Source of the DNA: Frischella perrara
Lineage (GTDB): Bacteria > Pseudomonadota > Gammaproteobacteria > Enterobacterales > Orbaceae
DNA: 64,000 nucleotides
Reading direction: 5' to 3'
NCBI RefSeq assembly: GCF_000807275.1
Contig: NZ_CP009056.1
Span: 310,001-374,000, forward strand
This document shows, piece after piece, positions 19,365-29,919 of the stretch. The first letter of the stretch is position 1. Every line of letters starts with the position of its first letter. The notes under the pieces were generated by a model, which made no database searches, was not told the origin of the DNA, and saw only the letters and a program-made list of their open reading frames with translations. A program made the position numbers and the translations under genes.

Positions 19365-21293
19365 TTATTTGCTACTATAGGTTTCTTGATATTTGATCGC
19401 TAACAATTTTGCTTCTTCTTTCTCTTTTTTTGAAAGACTGTTCGAGATTAATTTTAATAGTTCAGTTGCATCAGTTTCATCATTAGATTCTGCTAGCACA
19501 GCCCAGGCGTAGGCTTCTAACAATGAATCTTTTTTAGGTTTGATATAATAGAGTAGATTAGCTAAATTATATTGTGCTTTGGCGTAGTTTTTTTCGGCAG
19601 CATATTTATACCAATGGAAAGCACTAGGATAGTTCTCCTTTTCTTGATAAATTACGCCTAAACTATTTGCCGCAACGCTAAATCCCTCTTTGGCTTTAGT
19701 CTTGTACCATTCAATAGCTTTTCGGGAACTCTTAAATTCTTTTTGGTACATCTGACCAACCGAATAGATAGCATCTTCATCCCCATTTTCTGCTGAATTT
19801 TGATACCATTTTAACGCGAGATTAATATTCTTATTCGTTCCTCGACCATATTGGTAAGCATATGCTAGATTATATTGTGCTGCTGAATTTCCTTGTTCGG
19901 CAGCTTTTTGATACCAATAGAATGCTAAACGTAAATCCTTTTTAACACCATGCCCATTATTATATAAATTTCCTAAGTTATTTTGGGCAAAGTCGTAACC
20001 CTGTTGGGCTGATTTATCATAATAATAATAAGCTTTTTGATAATCTTGGGCTAATCCAGCATAACCATACTGGTAAAAGTAACCCAATCTATATTGTGCA
20101 TTTCGATAATTTTGTTCTGCAGATAGGCGATACCATTGCAAGGCTTTATTAGGATTTCTTTCTACACCATCTCCATTTTCATAAAGTATTGCTAAATTAT
20201 TTTGCGCTACTCGATGATCTCGTTGGGCTGCTTGTTGGTACCAATAAAATGCTTCAGAATAGTCTTGCTCTATGTCTAACCCTACGTCGTAAAAGTATCC
20301 GATATTAGCCATTGCATTTGAATTACCTGATTTAGCTGCCTTTTCATACCAATAAAAGGCTTTTTTATTATCGGCTTCAACACCCTTTCCATATTGATAA
20401 ATATAACCTAAATTTAATTGACTTAATGCATCATTAAGTTCAGCACCTTTTGTGTACCAATATATTGCTTTATCATTATCTTGTGGTATTGAAGAACCTT
20501 CTTGGTAAAGCTCTGCTAAAAAGTTCATTGCTCGTGTGTAACCTTGTTTTGCTGACTTTTCATACCAATTAATTGCTTCTTGATAATCTATTTTGCATCC
20601 TCTTCCGTATTGGTACATTAATCCTAGGTTGGATTGAGCAATACTATTACCTAAATCGGCAGCTTTTTGATACCACATTAATGATTTTGCATAATCTTTT
20701 TTAACCATTTTTCCGACTTCATAGATATAACCAAGATTATTCATCGCTAAACTGTCATTTAATTGGGCTGCTTTTTCATACCAATATAATGCTTGTTTAG
20801 GATCAGCATCTTGATAACTATTGCCATCCTCATAAATGACTGCAAGTCGATATTGAGCATAGCTATAATCATGATTAGCGGCAGCTAAATAATAATCCAA
20901 AAAGTCATAATGCGTGTTCTTTTGCTGATTTTTTTGTTTATTATTATCTAAAGGGAATGATCGTTGATACCAATATAATGCTTGTTCAAGATCTTTTGAG
21001 GTACTAATACCATTTTCGTAAAAATAAGCGAGATTAAATGCTGCGGGTTGGTAGCCCTGTATTGCTGCTTTCTCATACCAATAGAAAGCCATTCTCTTTT
21101 CATCATCTGTTGCAAGGAAACTGTCATATTTTAAAGCAAGATCATATTGGGCTTTAGGATCAATAATACTTTTTTGTTCAATTGGAATTTCGATCGGTTG
21201 ATCAATTGATGAATTAGCTAAAAGTGTACTTGGAATTAAACAAGATAATATTATAGTTTTTAGTAAGAAATTTCGCATTTCATTCACTTTCAT
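19365..21293 (-). CDS. Secreted Sel1-like repeat protein (14 repeats)
   Basis: A 642-residue protein with a signal peptide (FLLKTIILSCLIPSTLLANS, probably cleaved after LLA), so periplasmic or exported. The rest is an array of Sel1-like (alpha/alpha solenoid) repeats of about 36 residues; I count 14 copies of the consensus xxWYxKAAxxG. Several spacers are longer than the repeat norm. Sel1 solenoids are protein-interaction scaffolds in assembly or stress pathways; no specific function can be read here. The gene starts only 10 bp after the fdhE stop codon in the same direction, so it is probably the last gene of the formate dehydrogenase operon. No good Shine-Dalgarno precedes the start; MRNFLLK at 21278 is an alternative. 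Confidence 0.82.
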   Translation of the reverse strand: MKVNEMRNFLLKTIILSCLIPSTLLANSSIDQPIEIPIEQKSIIDPKAQYDLALKYDSFLATDDEKRMAFYWYEKAAIQGYQPAAFNLAYFYENGISTSKDLEQALYWYQRSFPLDNNKQKNQQKNTHYDFLDYYLAAANHDYSYAQYRLAVIYEDGNSYQDADPKQALYWYEKAAQLNDSLAMNNLGYIYEVGKMVKKDYAKSLMWYQKAADLGNSIAQSNLGLMYQYGRGCKIDYQEAINWYEKSAKQGYTRAMNFLAELYQEGSSIPQDNDKAIYWYTKGAELNDALSQLNLGYIYQYGKGVEADNKKAFYWYEKAAKSGNSNAMANIGYFYDVGLDIEQDYSEAFYWYQQAAQRDHRVAQNNLAILYENGDGVERNPNKALQWYRLSAEQNYRNAQYRLGYFYQYGYAGLAQDYQKAYYYYDKSAQQGYDFAQNNLGNLYNNGHGVKKDLRLAFYWYQKAAEQGNSAAQYNLAYAYQYGRGTNKNINLALKWYQNSAENGDEDAIYSVGQMYQKEFKSSRKAIEWYKTKAKEGFSVAANSLGVIYQEKENYPSAFHWYKYAAEKNYAKAQYNLANLLYYIKPKKDSLLEAYAWAVLAESNDETDATELLKLISNSLSKKEKEEAKLLAIKYQETYSSK

Positions 21294-21303
21294 TTTATGA
21301 TAT

Positions 21304-22230
21304 TTATTTTATTGAAAATAATAGAGTATTAATCCCACTTTTGGCAAATCCTAATTTTTCAGTTTCCATATCTAATACTAGTGAATTAATATCGTCAGCA
21401 ACAATGTCCAAATGAGGATCTTGGTCTTGGTAAAATATTTTTAGATAGCTATGACATTTTTCGCAACATTCAGTTTTAATAGCAGAAAGCTCACGATCAA
21501 GGGAATAATAGGTAATATTCTCTAAATTATCACAATTAGTACATTTTGCACGTGGTACGTACCACTCGCTTTCACATAAGCTGCAATGTAAATAACGTAA
21601 ACCTGTGTTTTGACCGATATGAATAATACTGGCTGTTGGGCTACTTTGGCAAACAGGGCAATGCCAACACTGTTGAGCTGTATCCGCAACGGCTTTTCCG
21701 GGAAGTAGGCTGGCTAGTTGTGTGTAATATACAGAAAGTGCACACCAAATAAATAACGATTCATTGCTACTAACTTCTGCATATCGTCCCATAAGTAAAT
21801 GTTGTGCTTTAGCAAATAATTCATCTTTGGTGTATTTTTTTAATTGGTTAAGAATGGCATCAATTTCTGTGTTAATAGCTTGAGTCATCGCTATGATTTT
21901 GTGTAGGTAATTAAACCAAGTATCATTTAAAGGTAAATTTTCAAGCGATAAGGGAGGACAATCATGAGCTGCACCTTGCTGAACTAAATGAGCAAAATCA
22001 CAGTGAAGTGGCTCATGCGCGACAATTTCTGATTGAGCTAAGACAATTTTATGACAGAAGGTAAGATAATCACTTAATGGACTATCCATTGTAAGTTGGG
22101 TTATTCGTGCTAAGCGATTAGCATATAACGACTTAGGGGAGGGATAATAAACTAACGGTATATTCGGTATAATACTGGTTTTATTATGTTGTTGTGTAAG
22201 TTGTTCTTGCGGAACAATTTTGATACTCAT
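21304..22230 (-). CDS. fdhE: Formate dehydrogenase maturation protein FdhE
   Basis: FdhE is a cytoplasmic rubredoxin-like factor that binds the Tat-exported formate dehydrogenase and is needed for its maturation. The 308-residue protein begins MSIKIVPQEQL, as in E. coli (MSIRIIPQDEL), and ends with the zinc/iron-binding region: CPVC, CSLC, CTNC and CEKC pairs in the last ~125 residues. GLRYLHCSLCESEWYVPRAKC is almost identical to the E. coli segment. It follows fdoI by 137 bp on the same strand and precedes the sel1 gene by 10 bp. Same operon order (fdoGHI-fdhE) as E. coli. Confidence 0.95.
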   Translation of the reverse strand: MSIKIVPQEQLTQQHNKTSIIPNIPLVYYPSPKSLYANRLARITQLTMDSPLSDYLTFCHKIVLAQSEIVAHEPLHCDFAHLVQQGAAHDCPPLSLENLPLNDTWFNYLHKIIAMTQAINTEIDAILNQLKKYTKDELFAKAQHLLMGRYAEVSSNESLFIWCALSVYYTQLASLLPGKAVADTAQQCWHCPVCQSSPTASIIHIGQNTGLRYLHCSLCESEWYVPRAKCTNCDNLENITYYSLDRELSAIKTECCEKCHSYLKIFYQDQDPHLDIVADDINSLVLDMETEKLGFAKSGINTLLFSIK

Positions 22231-22367
22231 AGTAAACCTACTGTTGAAGATTATTAATTAACTCTAAATAGTTAACAGAAAAAATTGTCTATATACAACA
22301 CAATGTTCTTCTCAATCATAGAGAATCATAAATCATTTTATGTCCAGCAAACTAGCATTAAGTATGA

Positions 22368-23063
22368 CTAAGCGAGTTTCTTATGGCTATTATTTTCTTT
22401 TTGATTAGATTTGTTCTCTGCTTCTTGTTCGGCGATATATATTTTTTTCATTTCATCATGATACCACTTAGAATGGTTTTTCCTTGCCCATGCCCTTGAA
22501 ACGTGTCCGTTAATCATACCTTTGATTGAACCTTTAACCCAAAAAGCCATATAGGCATGACCTATAATTAACAAAATTAAACCAATTGCCGCTAATGAAT
22601 GAAAAAAAATCGCGATTCGTATTATTTCTATTGAGAAATATTCTGCAAAATAACGACGCCACATTATCAGACCAGTTACCATTAATACGGTGATCAAACT
22701 CATAATGCACCAGAATAAAACTTTCTGTCCGGCATTATATTTGCCAATTGGAATATCTTCTGGCTCTTTCCCGCTAATTATTGATTTAATATGTTTCATC
22801 CAACGGATATCATCCCAATTAGGGATATTATGATGTGCAAGTCTGACCAACATAAACATTAACAGGATAAAAACTATCCCCCCCAAAAAAGGATGCAATT
22901 CTCTAACCAGTTGCGGAGTTCCTAACACTAATCCGAAGGCTTTTATTGATGGAAAAAACAGCGATAAACCAGATAATGCGGTAATAATAAAAAGAATGAC
23001 AATAAATACATGGCAAAATCTGACTAATAACGGGGTTCTTAAAATCATATCCTTTTTACTCAT
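22368..23063 (-). CDS. fdoI: Formate dehydrogenase cytochrome b556 (gamma) subunit
   Basis: The gamma subunit anchors formate dehydrogenase in the inner membrane and passes electrons through two b hemes to quinone. The 231-residue protein has four hydrophobic helices with heme-ligand histidines in [34 protein letters not shown] and [13 protein letters not shown]. Start 23063 ([18 protein letters not shown]) is preceded by GAGGAG; an upstream in-frame start at 23102 is inside fdoH and rejected. It overlaps the end of fdoH by 8 bases. The C-terminal tail ([19 protein letters not shown]) is longer than in E. coli. Confidence 0.93.
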   Translation of the reverse strand: MSKKDMILRTPLLVRFCHVFIVILFIITALSGLSLFFPSIKAFGLVLGTPQLVRELHPFLGGIVFILLMFMLVRLAHHNIPNWDDIRWMKHIKSIISGKEPEDIPIGKYNAGQKVLFWCIMSLITVLMVTGLIMWRRYFAEYFSIEIIRIAIFFHSLAAIGLILLIIGHAYMAFWVKGSIKGMINGHVSRAWARKNHSKWYHDEMKKIYIAEQEAENKSNQKENNSHKKLA

Positions 23064-24021
23064 GACGATTCTCCTCAATAATTGTGGATGTCGTTTTGGC
23101 ATTTTTAGCTAGAAAGGCTTTACGTGCTTCCTGCTCAAATTCTTTTTCTCGTTCGACATCTTCTTCATCAACGTCAATTGGTCCAACTGCCATATAGTGG
23201 AAAACTAATCCAGCAAATGTGGCAACAAATGCGGCTGCTGAGATTGGTTTCCAAGCACCTTTCCAGAATTTTACAATTTCACTAATATGAGGGTTATTTG
23301 GTAAGCCATGGTATAAATTCGGTTGATCGGCATGATGTAAAACATACATAACATGCGTTCCGCCTACTTGCTGAGGATTATATAAACCCGCATGCTCAAA
23401 GCCTCGTTTTTTGAGATCGACAATTCGATTGTTAGCATAATTGATCATGTCTTCTTTCGTACCAAAATGAATGGCTCCAGTTGGACAAGTTTTCACACAT
23501 GCTGGTTCTTGTCCAACAGCAACACGATCAACACATAAGGTGCATTTATAAGCGCGATTATCTTCTTTGCTGATTCGAGGAATATTAAATGGACAGCCCG
23601 CAACACAATAACCGCAACCAATACAATGTTCCGACTGAAAATCAACGATTCCATTAGCATATTGAATGATTGCTCCTTCTGATGGGCAGGATTTTAAGCA
23701 ACCCGGATCGCTGCAGTGCATACAGCCATCTTTTCTAATTAGCCACTCAAAGCGACCATTAACTTCAACCTCTGAGTAACGCATTACTGTCCATGCTTTA
23801 GGTGCTAGATCTGCTGGGTTATCATAGACCCCTACAGTATGTCCAATTTCGGCGCGTAAATCATTCCATTCACTGCATGCAACTTGGCATGCTTTACAAC
23901 CGATACATGTAGTAACATCTATAAGCTTAGCCACTTCTTGTTGAAACTCACGAGCCCTTGGTGCTGGAGTCAGTCGGTTGGTTGCTGAGCGTTTGATAAT
24001 GTCTTGAGTTTGTAATGACAT
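23056..24021 (-). CDS. fdoH: Formate dehydrogenase iron-sulfur (beta) subunit
   Basis: The beta subunit carries four [4Fe-4S] clusters from the catalytic subunit to the cytochrome. The 321-residue protein begins [21 protein letters not shown] and shows cysteine clusters [37 protein letters not shown] and CTLCVDR/CVKTCP. A C-terminal membrane helix ([21 protein letters not shown]) anchors it facing the periplasm. Start 24021 is preceded by GGAG; the longer frame from 24078 overlaps fdoG and is rejected. It lies 19 bp after fdoG. Nearly collinear with E. coli FdoH/FdnH. Confidence 0.95.
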   Translation of the reverse strand: MSLQTQDIIKRSATNRLTPAPRAREFQQEVAKLIDVTTCIGCKACQVACSEWNDLRAEIGHTVGVYDNPADLAPKAWTVMRYSEVEVNGRFEWLIRKDGCMHCSDPGCLKSCPSEGAIIQYANGIVDFQSEHCIGCGYCVAGCPFNIPRISKEDNRAYKCTLCVDRVAVGQEPACVKTCPTGAIHFGTKEDMINYANNRIVDLKKRGFEHAGLYNPQQVGGTHVMYVLHHADQPNLYHGLPNNPHISEIVKFWKGAWKPISAAAFVATFAGLVFHYMAVGPIDVDEEDVEREKEFEQEARKAFLAKNAKTTSTIIEENRHE

Positions 24022-24040
24022 AGTAATTTTCTCCAATCCA

Positions 24041-27000
24041 CTATACAGGTGAAGTTTCTGCTGAAACTTTTTCAACATTGACTAAGAAGGTTTTATATTC
24101 AGGTGTTTGTGAATTAGCATCACCTAAATGAGGGGTAAGCTCATTAACTAAAAACCCTTTTTGAGTTTGACCAGTAAATCCCCAAACAATTGGTATGCCA
24201 ATTGTTTCAATTTGTTTACCGTCAACGGTCAATGTTGGTAAGCGTTTTGTTACCACAGCTTTCGCTTTTATGTAACCGCGGTTGGAACTTACTTTTACAG
24301 TGTCACCAACTTTTATGCCTTTTTGATTTGCTAAATTTTCACTGATTTCGATGAACTGTTGTGGTTGAATAATGGCATTAAGTTTGACATGTTGAGTCCA
24401 AAAGTGGAAATGCTCAGTAATGCTATAGGTGGTACCAACATATGGAAACTGTTCCGCTTTTCCTAGACGTGTTAAATCTTCGGCAAATACACGTGCAGCT
24501 GGACTATTAATTTGTTTAGGATGCAATGGGTTTGTCGCAATAGGTGTTTCAAATGGTTCATAATGCTCTGGGAAAGGTCCATCAACTAAGCGATTTAAAC
24601 AGAATAACCCGCCTAATCCATCATTGTTCATGATAAATGCACCCGCACCCTCACTCGGTGATAGGTTAGCAGTAAAATCAGGAATATCATTTCCAGTCCA
24701 TCGCTCACCATTCCATTCAACTAATAATCTATTTGAATCATATGCTTTACCATTGGCATCGGCCGATGCTCGATTATAGAGAATGCGACGATTGGCAGGC
24801 CATGCCCATGCCCAATCGGCATGAATCCCTTTTCCTGATGGATCTGTTGGATCACGTCGCGCCATCTGATTTCCTTGCTCAGTCCAGCAACCACAAAATA
24901 TCCAAATCCCACTGGAAGTTGAACCATCAGCTTTTAATTGTGCAAAGCTATTTAATAATTGTCCTTTCTTCACCGTAATATTGCCATTGGCGTCTTTTAG
25001 ATCAGTCAATGCATAACCATTATATTCCTTAGCTAATTCTTCGGCGGAAGGTTCATCCGGAATTTTATAATTCCAAGTTAGGTTTTGTATTGGCTCTTGA
25101 CAAGGACCACCTTCTTCTTCATAAAGTTCTTTTATGCGTAAAAAGATGCGTGCGATAATTTCAGGATCATATTTTGCTTCAGCCGGTGGTGTAGCCGCCG
25201 CCCAATGCCATTGTAACCATCGGGATGAATTAACGATAGTACCGTTTTCTTCCGCAAAGCAGTTAGCCGGTAGACGAAATACCTCTGTTTGAATTTTGCT
25301 CGAATCAACATCATTTGATTCACCATGATTTTGCCAAAAAACAGCGGTTTCAGTTGGCATCGGATCAATACTGACTAAAAATTTAAGTTTTGATAATCCA
25401 TCACGTACAGCATTTTTATCAGGCAGCGCAGCTAATGGATTAAAGCCTTGGCAAATTAAACCATGTGCTTCGCCATCTCGCATCATTTTATTAAATTGTA
25501 ATATATCGTACGTTTTATCCCATTTAGGTAACCAATCAAAACCCCAATTATTTTCAACTGTAGCTTTATCGCCGTACATTGATTTCATGAAACTGACAAA
25601 GAATTTTGAATAATTGCCCCAGAAATTAACTTCAGTTGGTCCTAAAGGTTTTGGCGTTTTTTCTGTTAGATATTGTTCTAAAGTAAGTTGTGAGTCTTTG
25701 GGTAATTCTAGATAAGCAGGTAAACGGTTTGATAATAAGCCAACATCAGTTAAGCCTTGAATATTAGAGTGACCACGTAAAGCATTAATTCCGCCACCCA
25801 TCACCCCGATATTACCTAATAATAGTTGAATCATTGCTGCGGTACGAATAATTTGTGTACCATAACTGTGTTGTGTCCAACCAAGGGCATACAGAAAGGT
25901 TGCAGCACGATTATTGGTCTTTGTACTAGCAAGGGATCGGCATACATGAAGGAAATGATCTACCGAGCTACCTGTTATATTATTGACCACTTCTGGAGTA
26001 TAACGTCGGACGTGTTTTTTGAGTAAATTCCACACACATCGAGGATGTTGTAATGTTTTATCACGTAATGCGTAACCATTATCATCAACTTGATAATACC
26101 AGCTTGAGGTATCATATTTGTGATTTTCAGCATCATAACCACTGAATAAACCGTTGTTTTCATCAAAATTAAAATCATCTCGGACAATTAAACTAGCGTT
26201 ACTGTGAGTCACTAGATAATCATAATTGACTTCATCATGTGAAATTAAGTAATTGATAATACCAAGTAAAAATGTGATATCTGAACCTGATCGAATAGGA
26301 ACATATAAATCAGCGACAGATGCGGTTCTTTGAAAGCGAGGGTCAATAGCGATGAGTTCAGCACCATTATTAATCTTTGCTTCCATTGCCCATTTGAATC
26401 CTACTGGATGGGCCTCCGCAGCATTTCCGCCCATAACAATAATGACATTAGCATTTTTTATATCGTTCCAATTATTTGTCATAGCGCCGCGTCCATAGGT
26501 AGCAGCTAAACTTGATACAGATGGTCCATGGCAGACTCGCGCTTGTGTTTCTAAGCTTAACATACCTAATGATCTGGCAACTTTAAATGCTAACCAACCG
26601 GTTTCATTACTGGCAGCAGAAGTCACTAACCATCCCGTGCTTGTCCAACGATTAACAGTATTACCTTCCGTATTTTGGGCTTTAAAATTGTTATCACGAT
26701 CTTCTTTCATCAATCTAGCAATACGATCGATCGCATCATCCCAACTGATTTTCTGCCATTTATCAGAACCAGGAGCACGGTATTGAGGGAATTTAACGCG
26801 ATTTTCGCTTTTTACATAATCCAGTACACCAGCGCCTTTTGGACATAAGGAGCCACGACTAACAGGATGGTCGGGATCACCTTCGACATGAAATACAGAC
26901 GAAACGGCATTTTTAGCACCATCACCGCGACTGTATAACAACATACCACAACCAACAGAACAATAGGTACAGTTGTTCCGTGTTTCTTTTGATTTTAATA

Positions 27001-27118
27001 ATTTATATTGTCGGGTTTGAGCAAGTGCAACATTAGGCGCAAAACCCAATGTTGCGACAGTTGTTCCTGCCATGCCGCCAGCACAGATCTTAAAGAACTG
27101 TCTACGGTTGATTAGCAT
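24041..27118 (-). CDS. fdoG: Formate dehydrogenase catalytic (alpha) subunit, cysteine form, Tat-exported
   Basis: The molybdopterin-bis-MGD alpha subunit oxidises formate to CO2 in the periplasm. The 1025-residue protein opens with a twin-arginine signal ([17 protein letters not shown]) and the [4Fe-4S] motif [10 protein letters not shown]. At the active site, where E. coli FdnG/FdoG reads VUHGP with selenocysteine 196 (UGA), this protein has VCHGP with Cys196 encoded by TGC (minus-strand codon at 26533-26531), so no selenocysteine machinery is needed. The following His197 is kept. GGAG precedes the ATG. First gene of fdoGHI-fdhE-sel1. The fdhD sulfurtransferase gene is not in this window. 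Confidence 0.96.
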   Translation of the reverse strand: MLINRRQFFKICAGGMAGTTVATLGFAPNVALAQTRQYKLLKSKETRNNCTYCSVGCGMLLYSRGDGAKNAVSSVFHVEGDPDHPVSRGSLCPKGAGVLDYVKSENRVKFPQYRAPGSDKWQKISWDDAIDRIARLMKEDRDNNFKAQNTEGNTVNRWTSTGWLVTSAASNETGWLAFKVARSLGMLSLETQARVCHGPSVSSLAATYGRGAMTNNWNDIKNANVIIVMGGNAAEAHPVGFKWAMEAKINNGAELIAIDPRFQRTASVADLYVPIRSGSDITFLLGIINYLISHDEVNYDYLVTHSNASLIVRDDFNFDENNGLFSGYDAENHKYDTSSWYYQVDDNGYALRDKTLQHPRCVWNLLKKHVRRYTPEVVNNITGSSVDHFLHVCRSLASTKTNNRAATFLYALGWTQHSYGTQIIRTAAMIQLLLGNIGVMGGGINALRGHSNIQGLTDVGLLSNRLPAYLELPKDSQLTLEQYLTEKTPKPLGPTEVNFWGNYSKFFVSFMKSMYGDKATVENNWGFDWLPKWDKTYDILQFNKMMRDGEAHGLICQGFNPLAALPDKNAVRDGLSKLKFLVSIDPMPTETAVFWQNHGESNDVDSSKIQTEVFRLPANCFAEENGTIVNSSRWLQWHWAAATPPAEAKYDPEIIARIFLRIKELYEEEGGPCQEPIQNLTWNYKIPDEPSAEELAKEYNGYALTDLKDANGNITVKKGQLLNSFAQLKADGSTSSGIWIFCGCWTEQGNQMARRDPTDPSGKGIHADWAWAWPANRRILYNRASADANGKAYDSNRLLVEWNGERWTGNDIPDFTANLSPSEGAGAFIMNNDGLGGLFCLNRLVDGPFPEHYEPFETPIATNPLHPKQINSPAARVFAEDLTRLGKAEQFPYVGTTYSITEHFHFWTQHVKLNAIIQPQQFIEISENLANQKGIKVGDTVKVSSNRGYIKAKAVVTKRLPTLTVDGKQIETIGIPIVWGFTGQTQKGFLVNELTPHLGDANSQTPEYKTFLVNVEKVSAETSPV

Positions 27119-27171
27119 AGTGGGGCTCCTTACAGAATGACATTGGCTTATAATTGCTTTTCTTATATTAT

Positions 27172-27188
27172 TAAAGGCGACGCCTTTA
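27172..27188. promoter_or_regulatory. 17-bp palindrome upstream of fdoG
   Basis: TAAAGGCG-A-CGCCTTTA, with perfect 8-bp arms, lies 54-70 bp before the fdoG start in an otherwise AT-rich gap. Its GC-rich core and position suggest an operator for the formate dehydrogenase operon. The regulator is unknown, and it is not an FNR box. Confidence 0.4.
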
Positions 27189-27341
27189 TTAAGTAATAAT
27201 AAAACTTCCCCGCTTTAAAATAAAGATAATACAGGAATAAAATTGGATAGTATGACGGGGATCAAACAATTATTCTCAAAATGCTTTAGTACATATAAAG
27301 GCTTATATCACCAAATGTTATTGAAAATAATTGTTAACCTA

Positions 27342-28292
27342 TTAATGTTTTTGAGTTTTTTTCGAATAGAGCGGTTTTTCACCGAGGGGACGAGTTTTAA
27401 AACGGCGATGAAGCCACATATATTGCTCTCGAGCGGTCAAAATTTCTTGTTCAATAGCTTTGTTCATAAAAGTTGCTGCGGCAATCTCATCATCTAACGG
27501 GAAATTTACCATAGGTGGTGAAACCGTGACAAGGTATTGACCTTTTTGTTCACGTTTAGGTGTAAATGGAATAATAGCAGGTTTACCTAATCTGACTAAT
27601 ATAGAAGTACCGACGGTAGTCGCCGCTTTGTCAACAGCAAAAAAGGGAGCAAAAACGCTATTCTTACGACCATAATCATGATCAGGAGCATACCAAACTA
27701 ATTCGCCATTTTTAAGCGCACGTATCATCCCTTTAGTATTATAACGATTTAACATATATTTGTTGGATTTTAAACGCCCCTTCAATTGTATATAATCAAG
27801 CACCGGATTATCATTAGGGCGATACACTCCCACTCCGGGATGGCTCATTCCAAGAATTCTAGCGCCTAATTCTAAGGTTAAGAAGTGAATACCAATCAGT
27901 AATACCCCTTGTCCGGTTTGTTGAACTTCGGTAATGTAATGGTCTCCCATAATTCTTGCATGTTTTTTTAGTCGTTTATCTGACCAGAACCAAGCCATAC
28001 CAGTTTCAAAAATTGCTAAACCTGTTGATATGAAATTATCATGTAACAATTTTTCTAATTCATTAGAAGATAAATCAGGGAAACATAATTGTAGATTTTG
28101 TCTAGCGACTTCTCGGCGTTTAGACATACATTTTTTAGCAATAAGCCCTAAACATTTACCTAATTGGTAAATAATGGGGTAGGGTAATAAAACCAAGACA
28201 TAGAAAACTCCGACGCCAAACCATGTTAACCAGTAGCGTGGATGAAGTAGTTTGTTGCTAAATTTAGCATGAATCTCTTGATTATTGTTCAT
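27342..28292 (-). CDS. lpxL: Lipid A lauroyl (acyl) transferase LpxL
   Basis: Adds a secondary acyl chain to Kdo2-lipid IVA at the inner membrane. The 316-residue protein has an N-terminal membrane helix (WLTWFGVGVFYVLVLLPYPI), the HX4E catalytic motif in GIHFLTLE (His136-Glu141), the GVYRPNDNP block and the C-terminal QYMWLHRRFKTRP. These match E. coli LpxL better than LpxM or LpxP. The gene is alone between the fdo operon and divergent mutM. LpxP is the main alternative. An organism making lipid A is consistent with a Gram-negative envelope. Confidence 0.9.
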   Translation of the reverse strand: MNNNQEIHAKFSNKLLHPRYWLTWFGVGVFYVLVLLPYPIIYQLGKCLGLIAKKCMSKRREVARQNLQLCFPDLSSNELEKLLHDNFISTGLAIFETGMAWFWSDKRLKKHARIMGDHYITEVQQTGQGVLLIGIHFLTLELGARILGMSHPGVGVYRPNDNPVLDYIQLKGRLKSNKYMLNRYNTKGMIRALKNGELVWYAPDHDYGRKNSVFAPFFAVDKAATTVGTSILVRLGKPAIIPFTPKREQKGQYLVTVSPPMVNFPLDDEIAAATFMNKAIEQEILTAREQYMWLHRRFKTRPLGEKPLYSKKTQKH

Positions 28293-28512
28293 GTCATTCC
28301 AAATGTTAAAATAACGACCTTATAATCTGCGCTATTATATCGAAATTCCTTATAGCAAGCAAAATGACAAACATAGTTTCAACCGTAATATTTAGAGTGG
28401 AAAAGGATTGATTTAATATGATTATTTGGCTATTTATCTTTGATTTACTCAATTAGGTAATCATCTAAAGATATGTTAGGATTGCTTTAATAATCAAGAT
28501 TGAGTATTAGTT

Positions 28513-29322
28513 ATGCCAGAATTGCCAGAAGTTGAAACAAGCCGTTTAGGGATTCGTCCTTATTTACAAAACCAAAAGATACATCAAATCATAGTACGTC
28601 AGCCAAAATTACGCTGGCCTATTGATACAGATATTGTACAGATAAACGGACAAATTATTGAGGATATCCAACGTCGCGCTAAATATATATTAATTAAACT
28701 TCAAACCGGTTGGGTAGTTATCCATTTGGGTATGTCAGGAAGTTTACGCATTCTCCAGCAAGAGAAATCTGCCGAAAAACATGATCACGTTGATTTAGTT
28801 ATGGAAAATGGTGTGATTTTACGCTACACCGATCCTCGTCGTTTTGGGGCTTGGCTTTGGACTCCATTTTTAGAATGGTTACCGCAATTAAAGAACCTTG
28901 GACCCGAACCGTTAAGTGATGATTTTAATGCTGATTATCTTTACTCGACATTAAGTAAAAGAAAAGTACCAATTAAATCATTAATTATGGACAATCATGT
29001 GGTAGTTGGCGTCGGTAATATCTACGCGAGTGAATCACTATTTATGGCAAAAATACTACCGAGCCGTTTAGCTAATACCCTAACTTATGAAGAAGTATCG
29101 TTGTTAGTGCAATCAATCAAATTAGTATTAGCTAAATCAATTGCTCAAGGTGGCACAACGTTAAGAGACTTTGCTCAATCTGATGGTAAACCAGGATATT
29201 TCGTCCAGCAATTGCAAGTTTACGGACGTGCACAGTTGCCTTGTTTTGAATGCAATACACTAATCAAGTCACAACGTATTGGACAACGAAATACTTTTTA
29301 TTGTGAGAGTTGCCAAAAGTAA
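28513..29322 (+). CDS. mutM: Formamidopyrimidine-DNA glycosylase (Fpg)
   Basis: Base-excision repair enzyme removing 8-oxoguanine and FaPy lesions with AP-lyase activity. The mature N-terminal proline nucleophile and glutamate are in [14 protein letters not shown]. The H2TH DNA-binding helix region contains [14 protein letters not shown]. The C-terminal zinc finger uses CFEC and CESC. Length 269 equals E. coli MutM. The gene is divergent from lpxL, and a LysR-regulator remnant begins about 10 bp after its stop codon. Confidence 0.96.
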   Translation: MPELPEVETSRLGIRPYLQNQKIHQIIVRQPKLRWPIDTDIVQINGQIIEDIQRRAKYILIKLQTGWVVIHLGMSGSLRILQQEKSAEKHDHVDLVMENGVILRYTDPRRFGAWLWTPFLEWLPQLKNLGPEPLSDDFNADYLYSTLSKRKVPIKSLIMDNHVVVGVGNIYASESLFMAKILPSRLANTLTYEEVSLLVQSIKLVLAKSIAQGGTTLRDFAQSDGKPGYFVQQLQVYGRAQLPCFECNTLIKSQRIGQRNTFYCESCQK

Positions 29323-29331
29323 AATCAATTA

Positions 29332-29779
29332 TTGTCAAAAGATACAATTAGTGTTAAAAGTTTTAATCTTAATAATAAGTCAATGGTTAGAGTTAAATAT
29401 TCATTGAGTATCAAAGCACGTAAATACTTTCAAATACTCGCTAAAAATCAAAATTATACATCTGAATATTTTGCTATTAGTCTGACAAATCTTAGTTATG
29501 CAATCGCTGAGTTAGAGAAAGAAGTTAGCAATAAGTTATTCCTAAGTCAGGGCACAATGTTGAATTAACCAATAAGAGTTAACTAATGTTGTAAGTCATG
29601 CTGAAAACGAGAATTTGGTGATTAAATTAGCTTTTATTGATTCTAGTATAGGAATGATGATTAAGGTTCCTGTTCATCAGCAAGCGAATGCATTGCTAAT
29701 TGTGATAAATGAAAATCGCCCAAAAAGAGCAATTTATCTCGCTACAGTAGAAAATCGTCCATTAATGCCAGTAGCTTAA
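29332..29779 (+). pseudogene. Remnant of a LysR-type transcriptional regulator
   Basis: An open frame of 78 codons from 29332 contains KARKYFQILAKNQNYTSEYF and NLSYAIAELEKEVSNKLF, the outline of a LysR helix-turn-helix (LRYF...NFT...PALSxxIxxLExExxxxLF). It stops at 29568. Past the stop, the frame ending at 29777-29779 reads INENRPKRAIYLATVENRPL, resembling the C-terminal strand of a LysR effector domain (TRTIYLAWxxNRxL). The 200 residues that should lie between are missing. I read this as a deleted, decayed regulator. The evidence is motif-level only. Confidence 0.55.
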
Positions 29780-29919
29780 AAGTTTATTGTTGCTTAACAA
29801 AAAATTGTGGCGATAATTTTTTTATAATTAATTTCGCGTATTTTTAGTAGATAATATTAATGTGTATTATTGGTGATTAATTACCATTATACACTTCACT
29901 TAGATAGGAACATCATTGT

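Noticed and set aside
26480-26560. Selenocysteine (UGA) codon and SECIS element in fdoG
   Set aside because: The active-site codon is TGC, so there is nothing to recode.
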